Below, one piece after another: positions 26,282-35,147 of a stretch of 64,000 nucleotides of DNA. The DNA lies in contig JAIXYN010000025.1 in the NCBI GenBank assembly GCA_027490195.1, positions 1 through 64,000 on the forward strand. The letters are read 5' to 3'. The DNA is from Verrucomicrobiaceae bacterium (GTDB lineage Bacteria > Verrucomicrobiota > Verrucomicrobiia > Verrucomicrobiales > Verrucomicrobiaceae). Within the stretch, counting starts at the first letter, position 1. Each line of letters starts with the position of its first letter. The position numbers and the translations under genes are program-made. A model generated the notes under the pieces. It was not told the DNA's origin. It saw only the letters and a list, made by a program, of their open reading frames with translations, and searched no databases.

Positions 26282-27376
26282 GTGAAATCCGTGGCTCTTA
26301 TCCTGGCACTCTTCCTCCTCGCTTTGCTGGCGCTCAACGCCTGGATCATGTCGCCCACGCGCTGGCAGTGGCAGCTCCAGCTGGCCACCGCTGAGTTTGG
26401 TCACTGGCTTGCGCTGCTGTCGCTGGTTTTGATTTATCCTGCTGGGCAGACTTCGCGCTGGCTTGCGCTGGTTTGCCTTCTGCTCGGCTGCGTCTTTCTC
26501 ATTCCCGCTGTGCAGGCATCTCGCATCGCCACGGCACAGGGCCTGCACTTCTCCTGGCTGCGTCTGTGGCTACCGCTGCACACCGGAAAATTCAAAGTGC
26601 AGCAAGAACGCCGCACCTATTGGCAGGAGGGTAGAGAATCACTCGACATCGTGATCTATCGCCCCGCTGGTGCTGACAAGCTGCTGCCGTGCCTGCTCAT
26701 CGCCCACACCGGTGGCTGGGACAGCGGTGATCCCGGCGAATTTCTTGGAGCCAACACCGAACTCGCCTCTCATGGCTATGTGCTGTGTTCTTATGCCTAC
26801 CGTCTTGCACCGAAACACCGTTGGCCGGCGCAGGCTGAGGATACGCGGCGTGCCTTCGCCTGGGTTCGCGAGCATGCAGCTGAGCTAGGCATCGACGTGA
26901 ATCGGATCGTTCTCATGGGCCGCTCCGCTGGCGCTCAGATCGCTGCTGCTTGTGCTTACGGCATGCCGGAGCTTGGCGCGTGTGCCTGCATCGACGTCTA
27001 TGGCACGCCCAACATGCATCTCGCCCGCGAATGGTCTGTGCCCGATGATTTGTTAAAGTCCCTGACCTTGGTGCGCCAATACATGGGCGGCGATCCGCAC
27101 GAGGTGACAGAAGGCTACCGCACGGCTTCGGCGACCGAGTTCCTCGACACACACCGCCTGCCCACGCTGATCCTCCACGGTACTCTGGATTCTCTCGTCG
27201 GCATTGGCCACAGCCGCCGTTTCAGCACGAGTCTCGCACAGCGTGACGACCACTTCTTTCTGGAGATTCCCTGGGGCACGCATGGCATGGATTACTTTCC
27301 TTCCACGCCCGGCGGTCAGCTTTCGATGTCTGCCATCGTGCGCTTCATGGAACGATTCGTTCATGACACTCCGTAG
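26282..27376 (+). CDS. Membrane-anchored alpha/beta hydrolase (carboxylesterase-like)
   Basis: This 364-residue protein has an N-terminal region with about three hydrophobic spans (residues 3-22, 40-52, 58-80), then an alpha/beta-hydrolase domain. The oxyanion region AHTGGWDSGD, nucleophile elbow MGRSAGAQIA (Ser) and C-terminal GTHGMDYF (His) are visible, with an acid in LHGTLDSLVG. It resembles BD-FAE/acetyl-esterase families acting on esters in polysaccharides or lipids; the substrate is unknown. The start codon is GTG 26282. The SGNH hydrolase gene begins 8 bp after its stop, so the two are probably co-transcribed. Confidence 0.88.
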   Translation: MKSVALILALFLLALLALNAWIMSPTRWQWQLQLATAEFGHWLALLSLVLIYPAGQTSRWLALVCLLLGCVFLIPAVQASRIATAQGLHFSWLRLWLPLHTGKFKVQQERRTYWQEGRESLDIVIYRPAGADKLLPCLLIAHTGGWDSGDPGEFLGANTELASHGYVLCSYAYRLAPKHRWPAQAEDTRRAFAWVREHAAELGIDVNRIVLMGRSAGAQIAAACAYGMPELGACACIDVYGTPNMHLAREWSVPDDLLKSLTLVRQYMGGDPHEVTEGYRTASATEFLDTHRLPTLILHGTLDSLVGIGHSRRFSTSLAQRDDHFFLEIPWGTHGMDYFPSTPGGQLSMSAIVRFMERFVHDTP

Positions 27377-27384
27377 TGGAGGGC

Positions 27385-28482
27385 ATGTACCGGATTCTCA
27401 GTCTCTTCTGCGCGCTCACCTGCTCCGCCTTCGCCGGAGATCTTCAGCTCACTCTCCCACCCGTCGTGTATGCCACGCCGGACGTGCCGATGAGCATCTA
27501 CCACGACAACATTGTGCTGACGGAGACTCCTGAGGCCTACCGCTTTGAGTTCACCTGCAAGCTGGGCAAAAACGAAGAACGCCGCTGGACACTGACACCG
27601 AGTGATGCCGATGTGGGTGATCACCCGATTGCCATCACCGTCAAAGACGCTGGCGGCAAAGTGCTGGAGCAGGGGCAGACGACATTGCACATCTCCCCTC
27701 GCAAATCGATTTCCTCCAAGCCGCTGAGCCTGCTCATCGTGGGGGACAGCCTCACGCATGCGAGCTTTTACCCGAATGAAATCGCCCGTCTGCTAGCTCT
27801 GCCGGGCAATCCCAAGGCCACGCTGCTAGGCACTCATAAACCCGCCTCTGCTCAGCCCGGTGTCGCGCATGAAGGCTATGGCGGCTGGAAGTGGTCCGAC
27901 TTCCTCATCAAATTCGCGCCTGAAGTTCCCGGCGTGGCTGCAGGTCCGCTCGCTCGCAAAGCCACCAGCCCCTTCATCTTCACGAAGGAAGGCATTAAAG
28001 ACCCCCAATTCGACCTTGCCATGTACTTCAAAGAGCATTGCGACAATCAGCCGCCCGATGTCGTCACCTTCCTCCTCGGCATCAATGACTGCTTCGGCGC
28101 CGATCCCAACAACCCGGATGCCAAAATCAATGAGGTGCTCGACAACGCCGACAAACTCCTCGCTGCATTCCACAAAGCCGCGCCGAATGCCAAGCTCGCG
28201 GTCGGTCTCACCACGCCGCCCAACGCCCGTCAGGAAGGGTTCACTGCCAACTACAAGGACAAGTATCCGCGCTGGGGCTGGAAGCGCATCCAGCACCGCA
28301 TCGTGCAGCTCATGCTCAAGCGTCTCTCCAACCGCGAGAAGGACGGCATCTTCATTGTCCCCACGGAGCTCAATCTTGATCCTGTTGATGGCTATCCGAA
28401 CAACAATGGCGTGCATCCCAATCCCGTGGGCTACGCCCAGATCGGCGCGAGCTTCTACTCGTGGATGAAATCGAAGCTGTGA
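27385..28482 (+). CDS. Secreted SGNH/GDSL hydrolase
   Basis: This 365-residue exported esterase-like protein has a signal peptide (MYRILSLFCALTCSAFAG) and an Ig-like beta segment before the SGNH domain. Block I is LLIVGDSLTHASFY (Ser). Block II may be the Gly in HEGYGGW. Block III LGINDCFGA has the Asn. Block V NNNGVHPNPVGYAQIG has His and is preceded by an acidic residue. Substrates of such enzymes are acetylated or esterified sugars; none is provable here. The start is ATG 27385; an in-frame GTG at 27376 overlaps the preceding stop. It converges with the enolase-superfamily gene. Confidence 0.88.
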   Translation: MYRILSLFCALTCSAFAGDLQLTLPPVVYATPDVPMSIYHDNIVLTETPEAYRFEFTCKLGKNEERRWTLTPSDADVGDHPIAITVKDAGGKVLEQGQTTLHISPRKSISSKPLSLLIVGDSLTHASFYPNEIARLLALPGNPKATLLGTHKPASAQPGVAHEGYGGWKWSDFLIKFAPEVPGVAAGPLARKATSPFIFTKEGIKDPQFDLAMYFKEHCDNQPPDVVTFLLGINDCFGADPNNPDAKINEVLDNADKLLAAFHKAAPNAKLAVGLTTPPNARQEGFTANYKDKYPRWGWKRIQHRIVQLMLKRLSNREKDGIFIVPTELNLDPVDGYPNNNGVHPNPVGYAQIGASFYSWMKSKL

Positions 28483-28500
28483 AGTGGCGGTTGAACTCAA

Positions 28501-29727
28501 CTACTTCGCCACACTCTTCCTCCACCCGTTCACTCCTTCACGGAACAGCTCGTCCTTCAACTTGGTCCCCAAGCCTGTTCCTGTGGGCAACTGCGCCTTC
28601 CCGTTCACGATGACGGGCAGCGTATCGACCAGCTTGTCGTAGAACGAGCGGATGTGCGCCCGGACCGTCTCCTGAAACACGACATTGGCCGATGACGCCG
28701 CGAGATGCAGGCCGCTGAACAGCGTGAGCGGGCCGGTGCAGTCGTGAATCGTCGCGGGGACGTTGAAGGTCTGCGCCATGTCGATGACGCGGCGGGTTTC
28801 GCTAATGCCGCCGTTCCAGGTGGGATCGACCATGCAGTAGTCGCAGGCCTGCGCTTGCAGCACGCTCAAATATTCTTTGCGACCGAGCAGCATCTCACTC
28901 GCCGCGATGGGCAGACCGCTCCGGCGACGGAAATCGGCCAGCGTGGCTGCGTTATCGACGCGTAGCACGTCTTCCAGCCAGAGCGGTTTGATCTCGCGCA
29001 AAGCTTCGGCGATGCGTTCCGCCGCCGGGAGCTGGAAAAACGCGTGCCCTTCGATGGCGATGTCCATTTTCATGCCCACACGCTCGCGAATTTCACGCAG
29101 GGGTTTCATGCCTTCCTCGACATCGGCCCAGGAGATGTGCAGACCGCCGTTGCGATGTGCCGCGCGATCAAACGGCCAGAGCTTCATCGCGGTGATGCCT
29201 TCAGCGAGCAATTCTTCAGCGAGGTCACCGGCGGCAAAATGAGAGGCCCAGTTGTCTTGCAACGGACCTTTGCTGCCGATGTCGCCATAGCCCGGCCAGC
29301 CCGGATGACGTGGAGCTTCCGTGGCACCTGCCACCGCGCCGTAACTCGGGCCGCCGCTCGTATTATAAACGGGAATCGCATCGCGCACCGGCCCCCCGAG
29401 CAGGCGATACACCGGTTGGTTGCAGGCCTGCCCAAGAATGTCCCACAGCGCGAGATCAATGGCCGACAGCGCGCGCATTTCCGCGCCCGGATGGCCAAAC
29501 GGCGTGCAGCGCTCATAGATGAAACGCCAGTGCGCTTCAATCGCCAGCGCATCGGCTCCGAGCAGGCGCTCTGCCATCCAATCGTGAATCAACGCGGCGA
29601 TGGCATGCGGTGTGTAATACGTTTCGCCGCAGCCGATGAAGCCGTCCTCCGTGTGAATGCGGACCAGCAGCAGATTCGGCATGATGCCGGACGGAATGGC
29701 GGTTTCGATGGCGGTGATGCGTGACAT
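28501..29727 (-). CDS. Mandelate racemase/muconate-lactonizing (enolase superfamily) enzyme, probable sugar-acid dehydratase
   Basis: This 408-residue enolase-superfamily protein has the capping domain (residues 1-130) with IGCGETYYTPHA, then a TIM barrel. The base Lys region is EGITAMKLWPFD, metal ligands are in MKMDIAIEGH, LEDVLRVD and AASEMLLG, and a catalytic His/Asp is in IHDCTGPLT. Members dehydrate or racemise sugar acids. It is the third gene of a unit uxuA > Nramp-like > this gene with 1- and 8-bp gaps. That context argues for an aldonate or uronate-derived substrate. The start is ATG 29727 (MSRITAIETAI). Confidence 0.88.
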   Translation of the reverse strand: MSRITAIETAIPSGIMPNLLLVRIHTEDGFIGCGETYYTPHAIAALIHDWMAERLLGADALAIEAHWRFIYERCTPFGHPGAEMRALSAIDLALWDILGQACNQPVYRLLGGPVRDAIPVYNTSGGPSYGAVAGATEAPRHPGWPGYGDIGSKGPLQDNWASHFAAGDLAEELLAEGITAMKLWPFDRAAHRNGGLHISWADVEEGMKPLREIRERVGMKMDIAIEGHAFFQLPAAERIAEALREIKPLWLEDVLRVDNAATLADFRRRSGLPIAASEMLLGRKEYLSVLQAQACDYCMVDPTWNGGISETRRVIDMAQTFNVPATIHDCTGPLTLFSGLHLAASSANVVFQETVRAHIRSFYDKLVDTLPVIVNGKAQLPTGTGLGTKLKDELFREGVNGWRKSVAK

Positions 29728-29735
29728 GATGTGGA

Positions 29736-31172
29736 TCAGTGGGAGAAAATCTGGCGGAACATGGCGAATGAAATGAAGCCGTAAAACAAGGCGCACAAGA
29801 TGAGTGCGATCTTGCGCCACAGGGGCGGGCGCAGTTCACGCGGCAGCAGCGTGGTGTTGAGGCGCAGGATTTGCAGTGCGGAGAAGGCCGTGATGGGTGC
29901 GGCGGTGGCGCCGAGAATCATGAGCAGCAGTTTGGCATCGCCAAGGAATGCGCCGAAGCACGCGACCAACGTGAAGCCGAGCAGCAGCAGTCCGTAGAGC
30001 CGCCCCACCGGCATTTTCTTCGGCACCGCACCGCCCGCCCATGCCATGTCTGCCACCACGCGGGCCAGCACATCCACATTCGTCAGCGTCGTCGAAAACA
30101 GAATCCAGAAGCCGTTCATGAGGCCGAGAATCCAGAAGCCCACCCATAGCTTGCGCATTTCCGCTGCTTGAAACACGCCCGCCGCAACGCCGGTGACCTG
30201 CATGCCGGGCTGAAACAATGACGAGGCCAGATTAACCATCAAAAACATGCCCACGATGCATCCCAGCATCCACAGGCCGGATTGATCAATGATCGCGTAA
30301 CGCCACCAGTCGCGCCAGCGCTTCAAATTTTCCACGGTGATGGGAAACACGCTGCCGACGGGGGCCAGTGTCTGCTCCGTGCTCCACACGCCACCCATGT
30401 TGCCCGCTTTGGCAGCCATGCCGAAGCCCTTGTCACGAAACCAGTTGGCGATGGCAAGATTGCCAATGCCGCCGCTGCCTGCGAGCGCTGCAAACACTGC
30501 CAGCATCACGAAATCGACCTTCTCAGGAATCACTCCGAAGGAGAAGAAGCCTGTCAGCGTGCTGGTCCAGTCCTTGAGCGGCACAAAGGTGAAGTTCACC
30601 CACAGCAGGAAGCCGAAGATGAAGATGATCATCATCCACGACAGCCGCTCCAGCAGTCGCTCGACCTTTTTGCCTGATGCGAGCACCACGGCTGAGATCA
30701 CTACGAGTGCCACCGTGATCCACGTCACCATTGATGCATCGCCATCCTTCGGCGCACGCCCTTGCAGCATTGCAAACGTCACGCCCGCGCATCCCGCCGC
30801 CGCCGCAGGCATGCCGAGCTGCGCAAAGCCTGCGAGCGCATAAAACACGCCCCATATCCGCGATCCCGGCCGCATCCGCATGAAGCCCGTGAGCACCGGC
30901 TCGCCCGTGTAGAGCGTGTAGCGCACCGCTTCGAGATTTAGCAGCGATTGCAGCACAAAGGCCAGCGTCGCGATCCACAGTACACTGCGTCCGTGCTGCA
31001 CCACAAACAACGGCCCCGCGATCCACTCGCCCATCCCAATGGCCCCCACGAGCAGGATTGCCCCCGGCCCGATGGTGCGCAGCGCATTGCGCCAACTGAA
31101 AGGCAGCGGCGCGGGAAGATCGTCGGTCTTCCAAGGAGGAAGACAGCCGTGATTTGGGTTGGATGGCTTCAT
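29736..31172 (-). CDS. Nramp-family membrane transporter lacking the DPGN motif
   Basis: This polytopic inner-membrane protein of 478 residues has about eleven hydrophobic spans and an Nramp/APC-type fold. The first helix reads IGPGAILLVGAIGMGEW. At the site where Nramp metal carriers have DPGN it has GMGE (residues 46-49), and the TM6 MPH motif is also not visible; GSGGIGNLAIANWF fills that area. Metal transport is therefore doubtful. It starts 1 bp after the uxuA stop and ends 8 bp before the enolase-superfamily gene, which suggests it carries the sugar acid they use. The start is the first ATG. Confidence 0.85.
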   Translation of the reverse strand: MKPSNPNHGCLPPWKTDDLPAPLPFSWRNALRTIGPGAILLVGAIGMGEWIAGPLFVVQHGRSVLWIATLAFVLQSLLNLEAVRYTLYTGEPVLTGFMRMRPGSRIWGVFYALAGFAQLGMPAAAAGCAGVTFAMLQGRAPKDGDASMVTWITVALVVISAVVLASGKKVERLLERLSWMMIIFIFGFLLWVNFTFVPLKDWTSTLTGFFSFGVIPEKVDFVMLAVFAALAGSGGIGNLAIANWFRDKGFGMAAKAGNMGGVWSTEQTLAPVGSVFPITVENLKRWRDWWRYAIIDQSGLWMLGCIVGMFLMVNLASSLFQPGMQVTGVAAGVFQAAEMRKLWVGFWILGLMNGFWILFSTTLTNVDVLARVVADMAWAGGAVPKKMPVGRLYGLLLLGFTLVACFGAFLGDAKLLLMILGATAAPITAFSALQILRLNTTLLPRELRPPLWRKIALILCALFYGFISFAMFRQIFSH

Positions 31173-31173
31173 G

Positions 31174-32139
31174 TCAGGATGTGGGCTGGCCGGCTTGAAC
31201 GCTTTGAATCAGCCCGCGCATGTAGCCATACGCGAACAAACGGCCCAGCATGGTGTAGCCGGGCTCGCCCTCTTCTTCGCCGTCGAGCTGCGGCACATGA
31301 TCTGGACGCATGGGACCGGTGAAGCCGATTTCGTGATAGGCGCGCATGGCGGCAACCATGTCGGTGGGGCCGTTGTCATGAAACGTCTCGGCAAAACATT
31401 CTGCATTGCCACGCACGTCGCGAAAATGAACGTAGCGGATGTGCGGGCCAAGCCGGCGGATGGCGGAGGGAATATCGGCACCCATCTCCGCAAAGGTGCC
31501 CTGGCAGAAACAGATCGCATTGTGCCGGCTTGGTGAGAGGTGCATGAGCCGCTCGAAGTTTTCGACGCTGTTCATGATGCGCGCCTTGCCGGCGAATGCG
31601 GCCAGCGGCGGGTCATCGGGATGCATGACCAACGTCACGCCGTGTTTTTCTGCCGCAGGGAGCAACTCGGCGAGCATGCGCTCCAAGTTCGTCCACAGGG
31701 CGTCTGCCGTGATGGTTTCGCTGCCAGCGTGAATCGCCGCCGAATTCAAAGACATGGCTTGTTGCGCTTCTTTGAGATCAAATGCCGTCACCAGCGCTCC
31801 GCCGCGCTCCTTGGCATTCAGCTTGGTTCGCACCCAGTCGGTGCCAGCCATGAAGTTGTAGCAGAGCAGCGGGATCTCCGCCTCACTCATGTGTTCAAGC
31901 AGCCGTTTCATCGCGGACATGTCACTGCCATCGTCCTTTCCGAGCTTGAGCTTCTCGATGGGCAGATAGCCTTCGATGATCCCCAGCTTCATGCCGTGGC
32001 GCTCGATTTGCGCTTGGGTTTGCAGCAGCGGCTCCAATTCCGACCCTGGATATCGCACGGTGATCTCTTCGACGCCGCACTGGGCCGCTAGGGTCAAATG
32101 GTGATCGTTGAGCGGTGTGAGGACAGAGGCGAGGCGCAT
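31174..32139 (-). CDS. Mannonate dehydratase family protein (UxuA-like)
   Basis: This 321-residue TIM-barrel protein is of the UxuA family, which dehydrates D-mannonate to 2-keto-3-deoxygluconate. Typical parts include LLCYNFMAGTDWVRT, LVMHPDDPPLAAFAG, ICFCQGTFAEMG (metal Cys), YVHFRDVRG (His/Asp/Arg), GFTGPMRPDHVPQL and GYTMLGRLFAYGYMRGL. It is shorter than E. coli UxuA (394) but like the short bacterial form. It leads the three-gene unit with the Nramp-like carrier and enolase-superfamily enzyme. The start is ATG 32139; upstream sequence overlaps the divergent ceramidase-like gene's leader. Confidence 0.88.
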   Translation of the reverse strand: MRLASVLTPLNDHHLTLAAQCGVEEITVRYPGSELEPLLQTQAQIERHGMKLGIIEGYLPIEKLKLGKDDGSDMSAMKRLLEHMSEAEIPLLCYNFMAGTDWVRTKLNAKERGGALVTAFDLKEAQQAMSLNSAAIHAGSETITADALWTNLERMLAELLPAAEKHGVTLVMHPDDPPLAAFAGKARIMNSVENFERLMHLSPSRHNAICFCQGTFAEMGADIPSAIRRLGPHIRYVHFRDVRGNAECFAETFHDNGPTDMVAAMRAYHEIGFTGPMRPDHVPQLDGEEEGEPGYTMLGRLFAYGYMRGLIQSVQAGQPTS

Positions 32140-32191
32140 GAAAGATGGGTGCGGAGTGAACAAACAACGTGGGCGCTCCCGTAGTTTGTGC

Positions 32192-33514
32192 ATGTCGCTC
32201 CGTGCTTTTTCCCTCGCCGTTCTGTTTACCAGTGCCGTCCTTGCTGCGCCGCCAGGAGCCACGCCGCTTTCGCCTCCAGCACCGCCGAAATCGGTGGCTC
32301 ATCATGTGCCTGCGAATTGGAAAGCTGGAACGGCTACTGTCGCGGTGACGCCGCAGAAGATGCTCTGGATGGCGGGATACGCGGGGCGCAAAAAGCCTGC
32401 GGAAGGCAAGGTTCAGGATCTGTTCGCCAAGGCGCTGGCGCTGCAGGATGAGCAGGGGAACAAGCTGGTGTTCGTCACGCTGGATCTCATCGGCGTGCCT
32501 CAGCTTCTGCGTCAGGCCGTGGCACAGCGTGCGGAGAAGGAGTTTGGGCTGCCGCCTGCCCATCTCGTGATGAACGCCTCGCATACGCACAGCGGTCCTT
32601 CACTTCGCACGACTCCCTTGACCGATGCAGACAAGGACAACCCCAAGGCCAAGGACTTGTGGGAATACACGCAAAAGCTGCAAAACGACCTCGTCGGCCT
32701 GATTGGCAAAGCGCTCAAGGAAATGCAGCCCGCACGTCTGACCTGGAACAAGGCGCGCTGCGGTTTCGCCATGAATCGCCGTCGTGACTACACGCTGCCG
32801 CCCGAACACCCGAACGCCAACAAAGCGCCCAATCCTGACGGTCCCGTGGATCATGAGGTGCCAGCACTGCGCATCGAAGCGCCCGATGGAAGCCTGCGCG
32901 CCACGTTGTTTGGCTATGCCTGCCACAATACCAGCCTCGGCTTTTACAACTGGTGCGGTGACTACGCGGGCTTTGCGCAGGAATACCTGCAGGAGCACCG
33001 TCCCGGCTTCACCGCACTGTTCTTGATGGGCTGCGGTGCTGATCAGAATCCCTATCCACGTCGCAGCGATGTCGTGCCCGGTGTCACCGATCTTGAGCTT
33101 TCCATGCAGCATGGTCGTTCGCTTTCCAATGCTGTTGAAATGGCGCTCACCGTCAATCCGCGTCCTGTTCAGGGGCCCATTCGTGCTGCCTATGAGGAGA
33201 TCAAACTCAGCTACGCCAAGCCCGGCCGCGCCGACCATGACTACCCGGTGCAGGTCATCAAGATCGGCAACGATCTCACCTTCATCACGCTCGGCAGCGA
33301 AGTCGTGGTGGACTACTCCCTGCGCTTCAAGCGTGAGTTTGCCGGGGCCGCCGGTGTCTGGGTGGCCGGATATTCCAATGATTACACCGGCTATGTCCCG
33401 AGCCTCCGCGTGCTCAAAGAAGGAGGCTACGAAGCTGCGGCCGGTTGGGCGGACAGCGTGGAAGATCGCATCGCCAGCAAGGTTCACGAAATGCACCAAA
33501 AACTTTCCCGATAA
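32192..33514 (+). CDS. Secreted neutral/alkaline ceramidase-like protein
   Basis: This 440-residue exported protein has a signal peptide (MSLRAFSLAVLFTSAVLAA), a Pro-rich linker and then a domain like the N-terminal part of neutral non-lysosomal ceramidases: GTATVAVTPQ, VFVTLDLIGVP, MNASHTHSGP (zinc His residues), FGYACHNTSLG and LFLMGCGADQNPYPR. Ceramidases proper are longer (about 650 residues), so this short form may hydrolyse another amide or lipid. The next gene begins 3 bp after its stop and is probably co-transcribed. It is divergent from uxuA, and the 52-bp gap must hold both promoters. Confidence 0.88.
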   Translation: MSLRAFSLAVLFTSAVLAAPPGATPLSPPAPPKSVAHHVPANWKAGTATVAVTPQKMLWMAGYAGRKKPAEGKVQDLFAKALALQDEQGNKLVFVTLDLIGVPQLLRQAVAQRAEKEFGLPPAHLVMNASHTHSGPSLRTTPLTDADKDNPKAKDLWEYTQKLQNDLVGLIGKALKEMQPARLTWNKARCGFAMNRRRDYTLPPEHPNANKAPNPDGPVDHEVPALRIEAPDGSLRATLFGYACHNTSLGFYNWCGDYAGFAQEYLQEHRPGFTALFLMGCGADQNPYPRRSDVVPGVTDLELSMQHGRSLSNAVEMALTVNPRPVQGPIRAAYEEIKLSYAKPGRADHDYPVQVIKIGNDLTFITLGSEVVVDYSLRFKREFAGAAGVWVAGYSNDYTGYVPSLRVLKEGGYEAAAGWADSVEDRIASKVHEMHQKLSR

Positions 33515-33517
33515 TCC

Positions 33518-35140
33518 ATGAAGACGCTCGCACTCCTTCTCGCATTCACCGTCTCGGCTCTAGCCGCCGAGGCACCGCTTTCGCTCACCCTGCAATCCCG
33601 TGCTCCCGCCGGCAAAACGACGCTGGTGAAGGAACCTTGGCTACCCTCCCGCACTGCCATCATCGTGTGCGACATGTGGGATCTGCATCATTGCAAAAAT
33701 GCTGTGACACGTGAGGTCGAGATGGCACCGCGCATGAATGAGGTGCTCGAAAAGGCCCGCAAGGATGGCGTGCTCATCATTCATGCGCCGAGCAGTTGCA
33801 TGAAGCCCTATGAAGGGACGCCTGCACGCGAACGCGCGAAGACTGCGCCCGCCGCAGCGCGTCTGCCGGACAAGATTGCCGAGTGGTGCAAGCAGATCCC
33901 GGCGGAAGAGATGGCTGTTTATCCGCTGGATCAAACCGACGGTGGCGAGGACGACGATCCTGTGGAGCATGCCGCCTGGGCGAAGGAACTTACTGCGAAG
34001 AGGCTCAATCCCAAAGCGCCGTGGACCAAACAAATCGACGTGCTGCGCATCGACCAAGATAAAGATGCGATCAGCGACAGCGGAGTGGAAATCTGGAACC
34101 TTCTCGAAGCGCGCCACATCGACAATGTCATCCTCATGGGCGTGCACCTCAACATGTGCGTCTCGGGCCGTCCCTTCGGCCTGCGTCAGATGGCGAAGAA
34201 CGGCAAGCATGTGGTGCTCATGCGGGACCTGACGGACACGATGTACAATCCGGCACGCTGGCCTTTCGTCAGTCATGCCCGTGGCACGGAGTTGTTTGTC
34301 GCTCATGTGGAGAAGCGCATCTGCCCCACGATCACGTCGGATCAGATCATCGGTGGCAAGTCCTTCGAGTTCAGCGATGCCACAGCGGGCAAGAAGCGCC
34401 TGCAGATCATCCTGCTCGGCGACAGCACCACCGAGGCCAGCATTCCGAAGAAACTCGCGCCGGATGAACCGCAGATCGAGGACACGCTGCGCATCAAACT
34501 GGCCGCCGAAGCCGATCTTCCTCCCTGCGATGTGTACAATGAAGGTGTCAGTGGTGAATTCATCCGCCGACTGCTCGACACCCGCTATGACAAGGCGGTG
34601 AAAACCAAGCCCCAGGCCGACTACATCTTCATTCGCTACGGACTCAACGACCAGGCAAAGGTCAAAGACTTCAAAACCCAGTTTGCGAAAGATTTTCATG
34701 AGCTGCTTGAGCGTCTGCGCAAAGACCATCCCAAGGCGATGCTCATTCCGATGACGGCTATACCTTATGCTCTTAACAATCTGCACGAGGACATCAATGC
34801 GCTCGTTAAGCAGATCTCCAAGGATGAAAAACTCACGCTCTTCGACATAGCGCCGCGCTATCTCGCTGAATTGAAAAAGAATCCTGATGGCCTTAACTAT
34901 CGCCGTTTTTCGTTGTCGAAAATCCCTGAAAACCTGCGTCCCTTTGCCACGCCCTACATTCAGCCCGGCACTGATCCCACCGTCGTTGTTCTCGACAACC
35001 GCCTCGATGGTATCTTCGGCCACCTCCCCGGCTGGGCTGGCGACCGTCATCCCAACCTCGCCGGATACAATGTCATTGCCGACGAAACCGCCAAATGGCT
35101 GGCCCCGGTGATTCGCTCCAGACTGGCTGGCAATCCGTAG
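33518..35140 (+). CDS. Secreted fusion: isochorismatase-like cysteine hydrolase + SGNH/GDSL hydrolase
   Basis: This 540-residue protein carries two enzymes. After a signal peptide (MKTLALLLAFTVSALAAE), residues about 40-270 form an isochorismatase-like domain with Asp52 in IVCDMWD and nucleophile Cys214 in MGVHLNMCVSGR. Residues about 293-535 form an SGNH hydrolase with Ser in LLGDSTTEAS, Asn in RYGLND and Asp-x-x-His in GDRHPNLAGY. Both active sites look complete. The join is in frame with a short linker (DQIIGGKSFEFSDATAG). The location is periplasmic or extracellular. It follows the ceramidase-like gene by 3 bp. Substrates are unknown; an amide and an ester bond on one molecule is one reading. 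Confidence 0.9.
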   Translation: MKTLALLLAFTVSALAAEAPLSLTLQSRAPAGKTTLVKEPWLPSRTAIIVCDMWDLHHCKNAVTREVEMAPRMNEVLEKARKDGVLIIHAPSSCMKPYEGTPARERAKTAPAAARLPDKIAEWCKQIPAEEMAVYPLDQTDGGEDDDPVEHAAWAKELTAKRLNPKAPWTKQIDVLRIDQDKDAISDSGVEIWNLLEARHIDNVILMGVHLNMCVSGRPFGLRQMAKNGKHVVLMRDLTDTMYNPARWPFVSHARGTELFVAHVEKRICPTITSDQIIGGKSFEFSDATAGKKRLQIILLGDSTTEASIPKKLAPDEPQIEDTLRIKLAAEADLPPCDVYNEGVSGEFIRRLLDTRYDKAVKTKPQADYIFIRYGLNDQAKVKDFKTQFAKDFHELLERLRKDHPKAMLIPMTAIPYALNNLHEDINALVKQISKDEKLTLFDIAPRYLAELKKNPDGLNYRRFSLSKIPENLRPFATPYIQPGTDPTVVVLDNRLDGIFGHLPGWAGDRHPNLAGYNVIADETAKWLAPVIRSRLAGNP

Positions 35141-35147
35141 CGCGTTG

